NCBI GenBank assembly: GCA_020054065.1
Contig: JAGVLX010000049.1
Coordinates: forward strand, 1-51,662
Direction of reading: 5' to 3'
Length of the DNA stretch: 51,662 nucleotides
DNA from: Parachlamydiales bacterium
Lineage (GTDB): Bacteria > Chlamydiota > Chlamydiia > Chlamydiales > JAEYWL01
Within the stretch, counting starts at the first letter, position 1, and the number at the start of each line of letters is the position of its first letter. A program made the position numbers and the translations under genes. The notes beneath the pieces were generated by a model that saw nothing but the letters and a program-made list of their open reading frames with translations, searched no databases and was not told where the DNA came from. This document shows positions 8,636 to 17,247 of the stretch, piece by piece.

Positions 8636-9615
8636 CTGTTGGCATCTCGGTAAAAACTGGCAATGATCTCTTCAATCGGTGGATTCTCCACATACAGATC
8701 TTGGATCGGATGTTTTGCCGTGATCCGGTTAATCATCTCCTGTGTGGAAATCTGGGTGGGATCAAAACTCAACCAAACGCGGTGCCCCTCTTGTTTGAGC
8801 AATATGGCGTCCGGATCGCTGATCTTAGCATGCTCGTGAACCAAGTCCACGATTAAACGGCGTTCTGGCGCGATCTTTTTGCGCAATGTTGCCAAGGTAC
8901 CGTCTAAAAATAGTTTGCCTTCATTCAAAATCAGCACACGTTTACATAACGCTTCAATATCATCCATATCGTGAGTGGTCAGCATGATGGTGACTTTATG
9001 TTCTTTATTGAGTTTTTTGATAAAGTCTCTCACCGCTAATTTACTGACGGCATCTAATCCGATTGTGGGTTCATCCAGAAACAGCAGTTTAGGGTCATGT
9101 AGCAGCGACGCGCCGAGATCGCAACGCATCCGCTGTCCTAAGCTAAGTTGCCGCACAGGGATGTGAAAGAGCTTTTCGAGTTCCAATATGGACGCCAGCG
9201 ATTCCAAGTTGTTTTTGTATTTCTTCTCCGGTATGCGGTAGATATCTTTCAGCAAATCAAACGATTCGATCACCGGTAAATCCCACCAGAGCTGTGTACG
9301 CTGGCCAAAGACCACGCCAATTTGACTGACTGTTTCGATTCGATGGCTCCAAGGCACTTTGCCTAACACTTTGACCTCGCCGCCATCGGGAACTAAAATC
9401 CCTGACAAAATTTTAACGGTCGTGCTTTTGCCGGCTCCGTTTGGACCGATGTAGCCAACGAGTTCACCTTCATCGACAGAAAAAGAGATATGATCTAATG
9501 CTGTCCGCGTGAGGGTGTCGCGATGAAATAAAGAAGCGATTCCTCCCAAAAATCCAGGCTTGCGCTGCTGGATATGGAATTGCTTCAAAAGGGAATGGAC
9601 GGTAATGATGCTCAT
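8632..9615 (-). CDS. ABC exporter ATP-binding protein
   Basis: This 327-residue ATPase drives the two permeases encoded just downstream. Walker A is GYIGPNGAGKSTTVKIL, the signature is LSLGQRMRCDLG, and Walker B is LLFLDEPTIGLD, followed by the H-loop LTTHDMDD. The C-terminal 90 residues (after about 235) form the accessory domain usual in ABC-2 multidrug-type ATPases. The N-terminus carries an insert (LLKQFHIQQRKPGFLGGIAS) before the Walker A strand, common in the subgroup with DUF990-type permeases. It is the first gene of the three-gene operon; the symporter gene ends 31 nt upstream on the same strand. Confidence 0.93.
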   Translation of the reverse strand: MSIITVHSLLKQFHIQQRKPGFLGGIASLFHRDTLTRTALDHISFSVDEGELVGYIGPNGAGKSTTVKILSGILVPDGGEVKVLGKVPWSHRIETVSQIGVVFGQRTQLWWDLPVIESFDLLKDIYRIPEKKYKNNLESLASILELEKLFHIPVRQLSLGQRMRCDLGASLLHDPKLLFLDEPTIGLDAVSKLAVRDFIKKLNKEHKVTIMLTTHDMDDIEALCKRVLILNEGKLFLDGTLATLRKKIAPERRLIVDLVHEHAKISDPDAILLKQEGHRVWLSFDPTQISTQEMINRITAKHPIQDLYVENPPIEEIIASFYRDANR

Positions 9616-9646
9616 ACTTTAGCTGGAAACGTACTACTTTTAACAA

Positions 9647-10834
9647 CTAAACAACAGGAGATGTTGTTTCGCGGTTGATTTGGGAGGGCTGGGATGCCTT
9701 TCCTTTGACAAGCCGGTCCAAAATCATCGCAAAACCCCCATTCCCCATCACATTGGCACAGGTAATAATCGGGTCGAATAAGATATACAAAGCGGTAATT
9801 AACGAAAGCATGCTTGGATCAAATCCCAGCGCACTTTCCAGAATCGGCAACATCACCAAAATTCCTCCTCCAGGCACAGCTGCAACGGAAAATTTAGCGA
9901 TGACAAAATAAAAAGCAAACGTGAGGTAATTGAAAAACTCAGGATTCGGCGCACTAAAATTTTTCAAGACGGCAAAAGCAAAAATCGGGATGGCAAAGCA
10001 ATCGCCAATCAAATGCACATTGACGGTTGCAGGGATAATGGAGCGGGCAATATCCGGATGGCGTGAATTCTTTTCTGCGCCAATGATTGTTAATGGCATT
10101 GCCGCAGCGCTTGACATGCTGCCAAACCCGGCGATCGCTGCCGGCAGCATATTCTTGATGCTTGCAGCAAAATGTTTCAGGTTAAATTTGTTTGCGAGCA
10201 GATAGAGGAAAGTGATGTACGAGAACACAGAAAGGGCAACCAGGACAAACACCAGGGCATAATTACGCACGATATGCCACATCACCTGATCATGGTTCAT
10301 CTTGATCACAAATCCCAAAATGAAAAAAGGGATAATGCACAGGAATCCTTTTAAGATGACGTTGATGGCTAATTCAAGAAAGTTGGAAACCCTCTTGGCC
10401 ACATTTGGACTCCAACGTCCGCAAATAATCCCTAAAATCAATCCCGAGAACATCGCTGTCTCATTGCCGATGAGTTTGGGCAAGGCAAACTGCCAAGTCG
10501 GAAGCAGCGCATCGGATTCTTTTGGAAAAGACAAAGAAAGGTCTAAACCATATGCAATTTGTCCGGCTCCATAACTGAGCATGGTAGAGGCAAAGTTTGA
10601 CACACAGATTGCGGCTAAAAGAAACAAGATCATTTTAGTGGCATTTTGCGAAAGCTGCACCGCTGTTTTGAACAAGAGGCCGAAGATGAGGAGGGGGAGC
10701 AGGAAAATAATCACCGATTTAATGGTAAGGCTGAGCGCAAATAATTGAGATTTAAAGGCAATCGGCAAAGATCCATGGATCAAACCGGCAATGACGATGA
10801 TGGCTATCAGGATAAAGGGCATTTTACGAAACAT
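9647..10834 (-). CDS. Dicarboxylate/amino acid:cation symporter (DAACS family)
   Basis: The 395-residue membrane protein belongs to the GltP/DctA/SstT-type family of secondary transporters for glutamate, aspartate, dicarboxylates or related amino acids. It has the hairpin region with FGSMSSAAAMPLTI, a Ser-rich stretch that occupies the HP1 position, and the conserved later segment NVHLIGDCFAIPIFAF. The segment AVPGGGILVMLPILESALGF corresponds to HP2. The length is slightly short compared with 410-430 for typical members. In an intracellular bacterium such a carrier would import host amino acids; the substrate cannot be assigned from sequence alone. Confidence 0.9.
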   Translation of the reverse strand: MFRKMPFILIAIIVIAGLIHGSLPIAFKSQLFALSLTIKSVIIFLLPLLIFGLLFKTAVQLSQNATKMILFLLAAICVSNFASTMLSYGAGQIAYGLDLSLSFPKESDALLPTWQFALPKLIGNETAMFSGLILGIICGRWSPNVAKRVSNFLELAINVILKGFLCIIPFFILGFVIKMNHDQVMWHIVRNYALVFVLVALSVFSYITFLYLLANKFNLKHFAASIKNMLPAAIAGFGSMSSAAAMPLTIIGAEKNSRHPDIARSIIPATVNVHLIGDCFAIPIFAFAVLKNFSAPNPEFFNYLTFAFYFVIAKFSVAAVPGGGILVMLPILESALGFDPSMLSLITALYILFDPIITCANVMGNGGFAMILDRLVKGKASQPSQINRETTSPVV

Positions 10835-10944
10835 AAGAGCTCTTGCTCCGCTTAAGGATTTTTAACATTTTAAGCTTTTTTTCTTTAAAAAAAAATGATT
10901 TTTGATTACATAAACGGCAGACAAATTCTAGAAAGGCGGTCTTT

Positions 10945-10972
10945 TTGGAACTTGGTGCTATGGTGATATAAT
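10945..10972 (+). promoter_or_regulatory. Promoter of the MOMP-like porin gene
   Basis: TTGGAA (10945-10950) and a perfect TATAAT (10967-10972) are 16 nt apart. Transcription from about 10979 would give a leader of about 48 nt with AGAGGA just before the ATG at 11027. This is among the best -10 boxes in the window, in keeping with an abundant outer membrane protein. Confidence 0.6.
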
Positions 10973-11026
10973 CTGAGTGGGGCAGATGATTATATTAGCA
11001 AAATTCACAATGCCCAAGAGGATAAG

Positions 11027-12037
11027 ATGTTAAAATTTTTTAAAAACTCAATGTTGCTATTGGCTTTGAGTGCTGGATCGCTGGCTTTTGCTGGCCATCA
11101 TCCCGCTCCAGGGCAGTACGCAGTGTCTGCAGATTTTCTTTTCTTGAAGCCATCTGTCGATGACACCTATTTTGTACTAAAGGGTGCTGCTGGTAACGCT
11201 AACCCAAATGGTCAAAGAGCGAATAATGATTTCGACTTTGAACCTGGCTTTAGAGTCGGTGCTGTTTATGCTTTGTGCGATTGCAACCAAGCAATTGAAG
11301 CACATTATAGCTACTTAGATGCAAATCAAAATAGAACCATTACAGGTACGGGTCTCTGGGCAACAGTTGGTCATGCTGATCTCGTTTCCCAGTTCGAGAA
11401 CTTTGCAGGATCTGCAAGTTCGAGAAATCATACACTATATCAAAACGCTGATTTAAGCTTGTCGCAACAGGTTTACTGTTCACCTTGCCTTGACTCATAT
11501 GTAAAATTTGGCTTGGAATATGCCTATTTTAACTTTCATGAGCACCATGCATTTATAAATGCAGCAACAGCGCCACCAGCAACTCTTGGTGAAGTTGCTA
11601 GAAAATCAAGAGCATGGGGTATTGGTCCGCAAGTTGGATTTGATGTGGATTATGATCTGTATCAAAACTGCTATTGCCTGCCAGGCACATTATCTCTGTG
11701 CTTTGGTGGAAGTGGTGGCATATTAGCTGCAGAATCTAATACAACAGTATTTTCAAGAACCACCGCTGTAGGGGGAGCTCAAACGACCCAAGTAAGCTCA
11801 GGCGATGAGACAACTTGGAGATTGATTCCTGCCTTGCATGCACGTGTCGGCCTTAATTACAGCACATCATTTGGTTGCTATGACGCAGCCTTTGGGGTCG
11901 GTTATGAATTCACTTCTTATATCAGAGGTGTTTCAAGATCCATTTGGCCTGATGATATTGCTGATGGATTCGCCCATACTAGCTATTACAACTATGATCT
12001 GCAAGGGCTGTACGTATCAGCTCAAGTGGCATTCTAA
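11027..12037 (+). CDS. MOMP-like outer membrane porin
   Basis: The 336-residue protein has a signal peptide (MLKFFKNSMLLLALSAGSLAFA, cleavage near residue 22) and a C-terminus ending in alternating residues and a terminal Phe (LYVSAQVAF), the signal for outer membrane beta-barrel insertion. YAVSADFLFLKPSVDDTYF and FEPGFRVGAVYALC resemble the Legionella MOMP/Lpg1974 porin family that is expanded in environmental chlamydiae. Cysteines occur in pairs (CDC, CSPC, CYC), suggesting disulfide cross-links in the envelope as in chlamydial MOMP. It is a single-gene unit with a strong promoter before it, an AGAGGA ribosome site, and a strong terminator after it. The role as a general porin is inferred. 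Confidence 0.88.
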   Translation: MLKFFKNSMLLLALSAGSLAFAGHHPAPGQYAVSADFLFLKPSVDDTYFVLKGAAGNANPNGQRANNDFDFEPGFRVGAVYALCDCNQAIEAHYSYLDANQNRTITGTGLWATVGHADLVSQFENFAGSASSRNHTLYQNADLSLSQQVYCSPCLDSYVKFGLEYAYFNFHEHHAFINAATAPPATLGEVARKSRAWGIGPQVGFDVDYDLYQNCYCLPGTLSLCFGGSGGILAAESNTTVFSRTTAVGGAQTTQVSSGDETTWRLIPALHARVGLNYSTSFGCYDAAFGVGYEFTSYIRGVSRSIWPDDIADGFAHTSYYNYDLQGLYVSAQVAF

Positions 12038-12074
12038 ACTAACTTAGTCACCGATTAAGTGGTTTTAAAGTGTA

Positions 12075-12110
12075 GAGGCGCCTAGTGAACTAGGCGCCTC
12101 TTTTGTTTTA
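12075..12110 (+). terminator. Strong rho-independent terminator of the porin gene
   Basis: The stem GAGGCGCCTAG (12075-12085) / CTAGGCGCCTC (12090-12100) is perfect over 11 bp with the loop TGAA, followed directly by TTTTGTTTTA. It lies 38 nt after the porin stop. Confidence 0.95.
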
Positions 12111-12113
12111 TCC

Positions 12114-12149
12114 GTCTTGTGTGTCCTGTATGTCCTATTTGTCCTGATC
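12114..12149. repeat. Exact 9-nt periodic GTCC array
   Basis: Four consecutive 9-nt units start with GTC: GTCTTGTGT, GTCCTGTAT, GTCCTATTT, GTCCTGATC. The first four bases are kept and the last five drift. It lies 4 nt beyond the stop of cyoE (12154, minus strand), so read on the cyoE strand it is a GGAC array in the 3' untranslated region. Confidence 0.75.
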
Positions 12150-12153
12150 TTGT

Positions 12154-12999
12154 TTATTTTAAATCGAAAGGAATGATGGCGCACATGGCTATAATGGTCA
12201 GCAGCGACACCCTGAACATCTGTTGGCCCCATCGTTTGTCGTTATGGCTTTCAAAACCTTTGATGCACAAAATAAACCACGCTAAGCCTAGGGCGAGGGC
12301 TATACCCAGATAAACGAAGCCAGTATACCCCGCCAACGTCAGCAGCGCAGAAGCACAAATAAACAACCCAATATAGACAAGCATATGGATTTTGGTTCTC
12401 ACCACACCCTTTTCTAATGGCAATACGGGAATGCCAGCTCGCGCATAATCTTCTAAATAAAGCAGCGTAATGGCAAAGAAATGAGGCATTTGCCACAACA
12501 CCATCATCGTGAAGAGAATAACCGCTCCTGCGTCGATGCGGTTGCTGACGGCGCAATATCCGACTACTGGCGGGACGGCTCCCGCAATACTGCCTATGGC
12601 CGTTCCATAAACGGTTTTTGATTTCCATACGCTATAGAGGATCACGTAGACAAAGAATCCGGTTCCAGCAACAACAGTTGTCAATAGGTTAGTGTAGACC
12701 AGTAACACACCCGCGCCTATGAGGCCTAGTATGGAAGCATAAAGAATGGCGTGAGGTCCCGAAATCAATTTTTTTACCAAGGGGCGATTCTTGGTTCGAT
12801 TCATTTTTCGATCGAGATCTTGATCGATATAATTGTTAAACACACATGCCGATGCCATGATTAAGGCTAAACCAAGCAGAGTGGCCGTGAATAACCCAAG
12901 ATTGAAATGCCCGTTAGATGCCAGGATGAATCCGGCCGCGACAGTGACGAGATTACCTAAAACGATCCCTGGCTTGGTCAGGAGGTAGTAATTAATCAC
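12154..12999 (-). CDS. cyoE: Protohaem IX farnesyltransferase (haem O synthase)
   Basis: The enzyme adds a farnesyl group to protohaem IX to make haem O, the cofactor of the bo3 oxidase whose subunits are encoded just upstream. The 281-residue UbiA-family membrane protein has the prenyl-diphosphate/Mg motif NNYIDQDLDRKMNRTKNRPL (about residues 55-74), the second loop YSVWKSKT, and about nine hydrophobic helices. Its start overlaps the end of cyoD by 8 nt, so it is the last gene of the cyo operon. No ctaA-like haem A synthase is in the window, consistent with haem O use. Confidence 0.95.
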   Translation of the reverse strand: MINYYLLTKPGIVLGNLVTVAAGFILASNGHFNLGLFTATLLGLALIMASACVFNNYIDQDLDRKMNRTKNRPLVKKLISGPHAILYASILGLIGAGVLLVYTNLLTTVVAGTGFFVYVILYSVWKSKTVYGTAIGSIAGAVPPVVGYCAVSNRIDAGAVILFTMMVLWQMPHFFAITLLYLEDYARAGIPVLPLEKGVVRTKIHMLVYIGLFICASALLTLAGYTGFVYLGIALALGLAWFILCIKGFESHNDKRWGQQMFRVSLLTIIAMCAIIPFDLK

Positions 13000-13354
13000 T
13001 CCGCATGACCTCCGCCATACTAGGCATGACCCGGTGATTTAAATCGTTCATCACCCATAGAGTTCCGGCAACAACGATGAAAAGAACGAGCAGCATGAAA
13101 TAAAAGACTAATAATTCCCACTTGGGATTCTCTTCTTGGCCCACATGGAGGAAAAAAATGAGTTGGACAACGGCTTGTACAAGCGCCAGGCTGACGATAG
13201 TATAGGCTAAAAGATCGTTGGGGAGGGCTTTGGTGACCACCAAAGAAAACGAGATTGCAGTTAGAACGATCGCTCCCAAAAAACCAATGATGTATGCCTT
13301 TAGGGTGCCATGCCACATTTTTTTGGTGTGCGCTAAGCTGAGTTCTCCTTCCAT
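12992..13354 (-). CDS. cyoD: Cytochrome bo3 quinol oxidase subunit IV
   Basis: The 120-residue small subunit has three hydrophobic helices (around residues 18-40, 48-68 and 80-100) with the conserved LVQAVVQLIFFLHV segment. The frame stays open for 50 codons upstream, inside cyoC, but the ATG at 13354 overlaps the cyoC stop as TAATG, gives the usual family length (109-125), and begins MEGELSLAHTKKMWHG, so I take that start. Subunit IV helps assemble the oxidase and bind copper at the binuclear site. Confidence 0.93.
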   Translation of the reverse strand: MEGELSLAHTKKMWHGTLKAYIIGFLGAIVLTAISFSLVVTKALPNDLLAYTIVSLALVQAVVQLIFFLHVGQEENPKWELLVFYFMLLVLFIVVAGTLWVMNDLNHRVMPSMAEVMRSD

Positions 13355-13977
13355 TACATAACCCCCAATAAATAAACCAAGGTGAAGATAAAGATCCAGA
13401 TTAGGTCGAGGAAATGCCAGAATAAGCTGAAAATGACGAGCCGCCGGAATGTGTCGACAGTAATGCCTAGAAGAGCCACCTGGACGATCATCACAGTCAT
13501 CCATAGCAATCCGAATGAGACGTGCAATCCATGCGTTCCGACGAGGGTAAAGAATGCGGATAAGAAGGCGCTTTTTTCCCAGCTATGTCCTTCTCGTATC
13601 AAATGGGTAAATTCATTTAATTCTAAGGCGATGAAGGAAGCGCCGAGTAAAAAGGTTACAGCCAGCCATGTGAGTACATGTCTCGTTTTGCTTTTTAACG
13701 AAGCTAGCACCGCAAATCCACAGGTAACGCTGCTTAGCAGTAAGATCATCGTTTCGGCAAAGGCGGTATCTAAACTAAACAGATCGCGTGAAGAGGGGCC
13801 TCCAAATGTGCTGTCATGCAACACCGCATAGGTCATGAATAAGGTCGCAAATAACAGACAATCGGTCATGAGGTACATCCAAAACCCTAAGGTGGTTTTG
13901 GAGTAAACATCCTGATGCGTATCTGGCAAGTTTGTACTGGCGAGCGGTTCTTTTGCATGATAGACGGTAAAACTCAT
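13354..13977 (-). CDS. cyoC: Cytochrome bo3 quinol oxidase subunit III
   Basis: The 207-residue membrane protein matches the length of CyoC (204 in E. coli), with five hydrophobic helices. Recognisable family segments are TLGFWMYLMTDCLLFATLF, VGTHGLHVSFGLLWM, and SLFWHFLDLIWIFIFTLVYL near the C-terminus. Subunit III has no redox centre and stabilises the core. Its start overlaps the end of cyoB by 4 nt (ATGA), showing translational coupling. Confidence 0.95.
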   Translation of the reverse strand: MSFTVYHAKEPLASTNLPDTHQDVYSKTTLGFWMYLMTDCLLFATLFMTYAVLHDSTFGGPSSRDLFSLDTAFAETMILLLSSVTCGFAVLASLKSKTRHVLTWLAVTFLLGASFIALELNEFTHLIREGHSWEKSAFLSAFFTLVGTHGLHVSFGLLWMTVMIVQVALLGITVDTFRRLVIFSLFWHFLDLIWIFIFTLVYLLGVM

Positions 13978-15944
13978 ACAAGTTCAAACCTCCTTAAGCC
14001 GGCAGCTTCAATTTCCCGTACTTCTTTGGCTGTAATTAATTCATGTTCGTCCGGCCGGGAGAGGCGGATGATGACGCAAACGATCAATCCGATAAAACTG
14101 ACGGCAGCCAGCCAAAGAATCCACCACGTCATGGCGAAGCCAAAGAGCAAGCTAAAGATTCCGATATAAACGCCGAAAGGGGTGTTTTTAGGCAGATAAA
14201 TATCTTCATAATGCTTTTCAGGGCGGGGGGCCTGCCCGCGTTTGATCGCCCATAAGGGGTCAAGCTGATCGACAGTAGGGATGACGGCAAAGTTGTAGAT
14301 AGGCGGAGGAGAAGGAATCGACCACTCCAATGTGCGGCCATTCCAGGGATCGCCAGTCGTATCGCGGTTTCGATTGCGTTGAATAATACTTTTAACTAAG
14401 CCATAGATTTGGATGCAGGCTCCGATTAAAATGATCAAAGCTCCGCAGAACACCACCACGAATAAGGGATGCCATCCGGTCGATGCATCATAATGGTCTA
14501 ATCTTCGGGTAGCGCCCATGAAGCCCAGCATATAGAGCGGCATAAAGGCGATCAAAAAGCCGCTGAACCAACACCAAAAAGCGTAGATATTCAACCGGTC
14601 GTCCAAAAGGAATCCGGTAAATTTTGAAAACCAGTAAGTAAAGGCCGCAAAAAATCCGAATAAAAATCCACCGATTACCATACCGTGGAAGTGCGCGATC
14701 AAAAATAAACTATTATGGACCTGAAAGTCGACCGGTGGAGAAGAGAGTAAGACCCCTGTCATGCCTCCAATGCTGAAGTTAAGCACAAAAGCAAAAAACC
14801 AGAGCATCGGAGAGGAGAAATGCACGCGTCCGCGAAACTTGGTAAACAGCCAGTTGAAGATTTTGACTCCAGTCGGAATGGCAATCAGCATGGTCATAAT
14901 GCCGAAAAACGCATTGACATTAGCGCTGGCTCCCATCGTAAAAAAGTGGTGCAGCCACACAATGAAAGAAAGGAAGGTAATCATGGCTAGCGCAATCACC
15001 ATGGAGACATAGCCAAAGAGTCGTTTTTCTGAAAAGGTAGGCACTACTTCAGAAAAAACCCCAAAGATGGGCAAGATGAGGATGTACACTTCTGGATGGC
15101 CCCAAGCCCAAATCAAGTTGACATACATCATCAGATTGCCCCCGCCGCCGGCAGTGAAAAAATGCATCCCTAGGTAGCGGTCAAGAGCAAGCATATACAG
15201 AGTTGCCGTCAAGATCGGGAACGCAAAGATCACCAGCACCATGGAGCAGAGAGCGCTCCATACAAAGATCGGCATCCGCATGAATGTCATTCCTGGGCAG
15301 CGCAGCTTCAAAATCGTGACGAGGAAGTTGATTCCCGAGAGCGTGCTGCCTACCCCCGCAATTTGAACCGCCCAGATCCAATAATCAACCCCTTCGCCTG
15401 GGCTGTATTCCAATCCGGACAGAGGAGGATAGGCTAGCCATCCGGCAGGCGAGAATTTTCCAATTGCTAATGAAATTAAGGTCAGCGCAGCCCCTGCAGC
15501 AAATAACCAGAAGCTCACGGCATTTAAAAATGGATAGGCCACGTCGCGCGCACCGATTTGCAAAGGAATGATCAGATTTAACAAGCCGAAGACGATTCCC
15601 ATACCAACAAAAAAAATCATCGTGGTGCCATGGGCTGAAAACACTTCTTGGTAGTGGCCGGCCGAGATAAATCCGGTAGAATCTCCGACAGCTAATGCTT
15701 GCTGCAAACGCATCATCAGAGCATCAGCAAACCCTTTGCAGAACATGACCAGGGTGACAATGATATACATGATCCCGATCCGTTTAGGATCGACGCTCGT
15801 CAGCCACTCCTTCCAGATCCATTTCCAACGTTTAAGGTAGGTGATTACCCCTAGGATCACCAGCGAGGTAACGAGCATGCCAAACACTGCGGCATTTTGG
15901 CTGATTTCGTGATGGAATGCGTCGAGGGTGAGTCTTCCGAACAT
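13974..15944 (-). CDS. cyoB: Cytochrome bo3 quinol oxidase subunit I
   Basis: This is the catalytic haem-copper subunit that reduces oxygen to water and pumps protons, using quinol as donor. The 656-residue length matches CyoB (663 in E. coli). The Cu(B)/cross-link motif WAWGHPEVYILILP, the Cu(B) histidines in WLHHFFTMG, and the haem ligands in FLIAHFHGMVIGG are all present, as is the early TTMIFFVGMGIVFGLLNLI region. The extra C-terminal helices beyond the twelve-helix core fit quinol oxidases. It lies 3 nt after cyoA. High oxygen-affinity bd oxidases are the usual chlamydial terminal oxidase, so this adds a proton-pumping branch. Confidence 0.96.
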   Translation of the reverse strand: MFGRLTLDAFHHEISQNAAVFGMLVTSLVILGVITYLKRWKWIWKEWLTSVDPKRIGIMYIIVTLVMFCKGFADALMMRLQQALAVGDSTGFISAGHYQEVFSAHGTTMIFFVGMGIVFGLLNLIIPLQIGARDVAYPFLNAVSFWLFAAGAALTLISLAIGKFSPAGWLAYPPLSGLEYSPGEGVDYWIWAVQIAGVGSTLSGINFLVTILKLRCPGMTFMRMPIFVWSALCSMVLVIFAFPILTATLYMLALDRYLGMHFFTAGGGGNLMMYVNLIWAWGHPEVYILILPIFGVFSEVVPTFSEKRLFGYVSMVIALAMITFLSFIVWLHHFFTMGASANVNAFFGIMTMLIAIPTGVKIFNWLFTKFRGRVHFSSPMLWFFAFVLNFSIGGMTGVLLSSPPVDFQVHNSLFLIAHFHGMVIGGFLFGFFAAFTYWFSKFTGFLLDDRLNIYAFWCWFSGFLIAFMPLYMLGFMGATRRLDHYDASTGWHPLFVVVFCGALIILIGACIQIYGLVKSIIQRNRNRDTTGDPWNGRTLEWSIPSPPPIYNFAVIPTVDQLDPLWAIKRGQAPRPEKHYEDIYLPKNTPFGVYIGIFSLLFGFAMTWWILWLAAVSFIGLIVCVIIRLSRPDEHELITAKEVREIEAAGLRRFELV

Positions 15945-15947
15945 ACC

Positions 15948-16847
15948 TTATTGCCCTTTATGGGGTTCACTGTTCATGGGTTCCATATATTTCATCAGGA
16001 TTTGATTAAAAAGGTTCCGGCTAGGAAGTTGATACAGTTCGGGGGGATTGTTTTTGCTCGGCTCCGCCAGGTGGTTGTATGCGTCTAAAGTCAAGATTTT
16101 GGATGACTGCTTGGCCGATTCAATCCATTTACGATACTCTTCCTCTGTTGAGGCGCGGGCAATGAAATGCATCCCGGCGAACCCTTCTCCGCTAATGTTA
16201 GCCGAGGAGCCGCGAAAATCGCCGGTGGTATCGGCGATTAAGTTGAGTTCCGTCCGCATGGCTGGCATTGCGTAAATTTGTCCTCCCAGATGCGGAATCC
16301 ATAACGAGTTCATGGGCGCATCAGCCGTGATTTCAAAACGGAGCGGTGTTTTTTCCGGAAACTGCAAGAAGTTCAGGCTGGCGATATTTTCTTCGGGATA
16401 AATAAACAACCATTTCCATTGCAAGGCCACCACTTGGATATGGATCGGTTTTTTTGATGAAGCAATTGGCTTATACGGGTCCAGCTCGTGGGTTTTGACG
16501 TATGTCAATACCGCAATGATGAGGGTGAACACTAAAGGAATACCCCACCAAATGACCTCAGCAACCTTATGGTCGACCAGGTCGGGATCGTACGTCGCTT
16601 TTTTATTGCTGGCGCTGTAGTGCCAGGAAAACACGAATGTCAACACATAGACCGGGATAATGACAAAAAGCATGATTGCTTGAATGATTAACAGAAGGTT
16701 CCGTTCTTCAATCCCAATAATCCCTTTAGGGAAGAGCACCGCGATATACTCTCTGAAGTGCAAGATCTGCAGCGGCTGCATGATTAAGATAATCAGGAGG
16801 ATAACGCCGGTGAACAGAAGTAGGTATAATAATCTCGAACGATTCAT
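15948..16847 (-). CDS. cyoA: Cytochrome bo3 quinol oxidase subunit II
   Basis: The 299-residue subunit has an N-terminal hydrophobic segment, a second helix around residues 51-70, a third near 98-116, and a periplasmic cupredoxin domain from about residue 125. WKWLFIYPEENIA and NSLWIPHLGGQIYAMPAM are family landmarks. The Cu(A) ligands of cytochrome c oxidases are absent: the site reads ISGEGFAGMHF with no cysteines, as expected of a quinol oxidase. E. coli CyoA is a lipoprotein, but no lipobox Cys is present in this N-terminus (MNRSRLLYLLLFTGVILLII). It is the first gene of the operon; GAGGA lies 11 nt before the ATG. Confidence 0.95.
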   Translation of the reverse strand: MNRSRLLYLLLFTGVILLIILIMQPLQILHFREYIAVLFPKGIIGIEERNLLLIIQAIMLFVIIPVYVLTFVFSWHYSASNKKATYDPDLVDHKVAEVIWWGIPLVFTLIIAVLTYVKTHELDPYKPIASSKKPIHIQVVALQWKWLFIYPEENIASLNFLQFPEKTPLRFEITADAPMNSLWIPHLGGQIYAMPAMRTELNLIADTTGDFRGSSANISGEGFAGMHFIARASTEEEYRKWIESAKQSSKILTLDAYNHLAEPSKNNPPELYQLPSRNLFNQILMKYMEPMNSEPHKGQ

Positions 16848-16877
16848 TTAGGTAGATGTCCTCAAAACTCACTGCCG

Positions 16878-16905
16878 TTATCATCAATTTAGGTTGTGTA
16901 GTCAA
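16878..16905 (-). promoter_or_regulatory. Probable promoter of the cyo operon
   Basis: On the minus strand TTGACT (16905-16900) and TGATAA (16883-16878) are 16 nt apart, 31 nt before the cyoA start. No other convincing pair is seen between cyoA and the palindromic element. The rest of the stretch up to 17076 is AT-rich and I see no gene in it. Confidence 0.45.
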
Positions 16906-17076
16906 GTTATATTTTTAAATATTAAAATTCTGAGTTGCTATATTTTATTATTAATAAGTCAGGTCTATTTAGTCTCTAATCTGAAAATTTAGTTAAATTA
17001 ATTTATCCAAAGTTTGATAGATAAAGAATAATTTGCAAGGATAGCACAAACGAAAGAGGAAGAGCTTGTATAATTC

Positions 17077-17219
17077 ACCACTGAGCCAGGGAGATCACAG
17101 AGAAGAATGAGACTTGGAGAGCTAGCTGCCATTTTTCGCTTTAAAGTGTTCGGCGACTAAATATGATAATTCTTCTCAATTCTCTCATATTTACTCAGTG
17201 ATCTCAGTGGCTCAGTGGT
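17077..17219. mobile_element. MITE-like palindromic element, copy 1
   Basis: The 143-bp element begins ACCACTGAGCCAGGGAGATC and ends with the near-complement GATCTCAGTGGCTCAGTGGT. The terminal inverted repeats match at 23 of the first 26 positions, and inner arms AATGAGA/TTCTCAATT extend the fold. A central CGCTTTAAAGT is shared with copy 2 at 50993-51137, and the copies are clearly homologous over their full length. It encodes no protein. It lies between the cyo promoter and the CruF-like gene, whose ATG is only 28 nt beyond it. No target-site duplication is obvious. Confidence 0.8.
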
Positions 17220-17247
17220 TATTTACGCAACAACGCCAAGAGGAAGT

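Noticed and set aside
12114..12149. CRISPR array
   Set aside because: Units are 9 nt with no spacers and no cas genes are nearby. None of the repeat loci in the window has CRISPR geometry.
13382..13831. 149-codon plus-strand ORF opposite cyoC
   Set aside because: It is antisense to a clear cyo subunit inside a tightly coupled operon and has no ribosome site.
17077..17219. Insertion sequence with transposase
   Set aside because: The element is 143 bp and has no coding capacity, so at most it is a non-autonomous element.
17215..17247. GTG start of the CruF-like gene inside the palindromic element
   Set aside because: The ATG at 17248 has AGAGGAAG upstream and gives the usual N-terminus; the GTG is part of the repeat.
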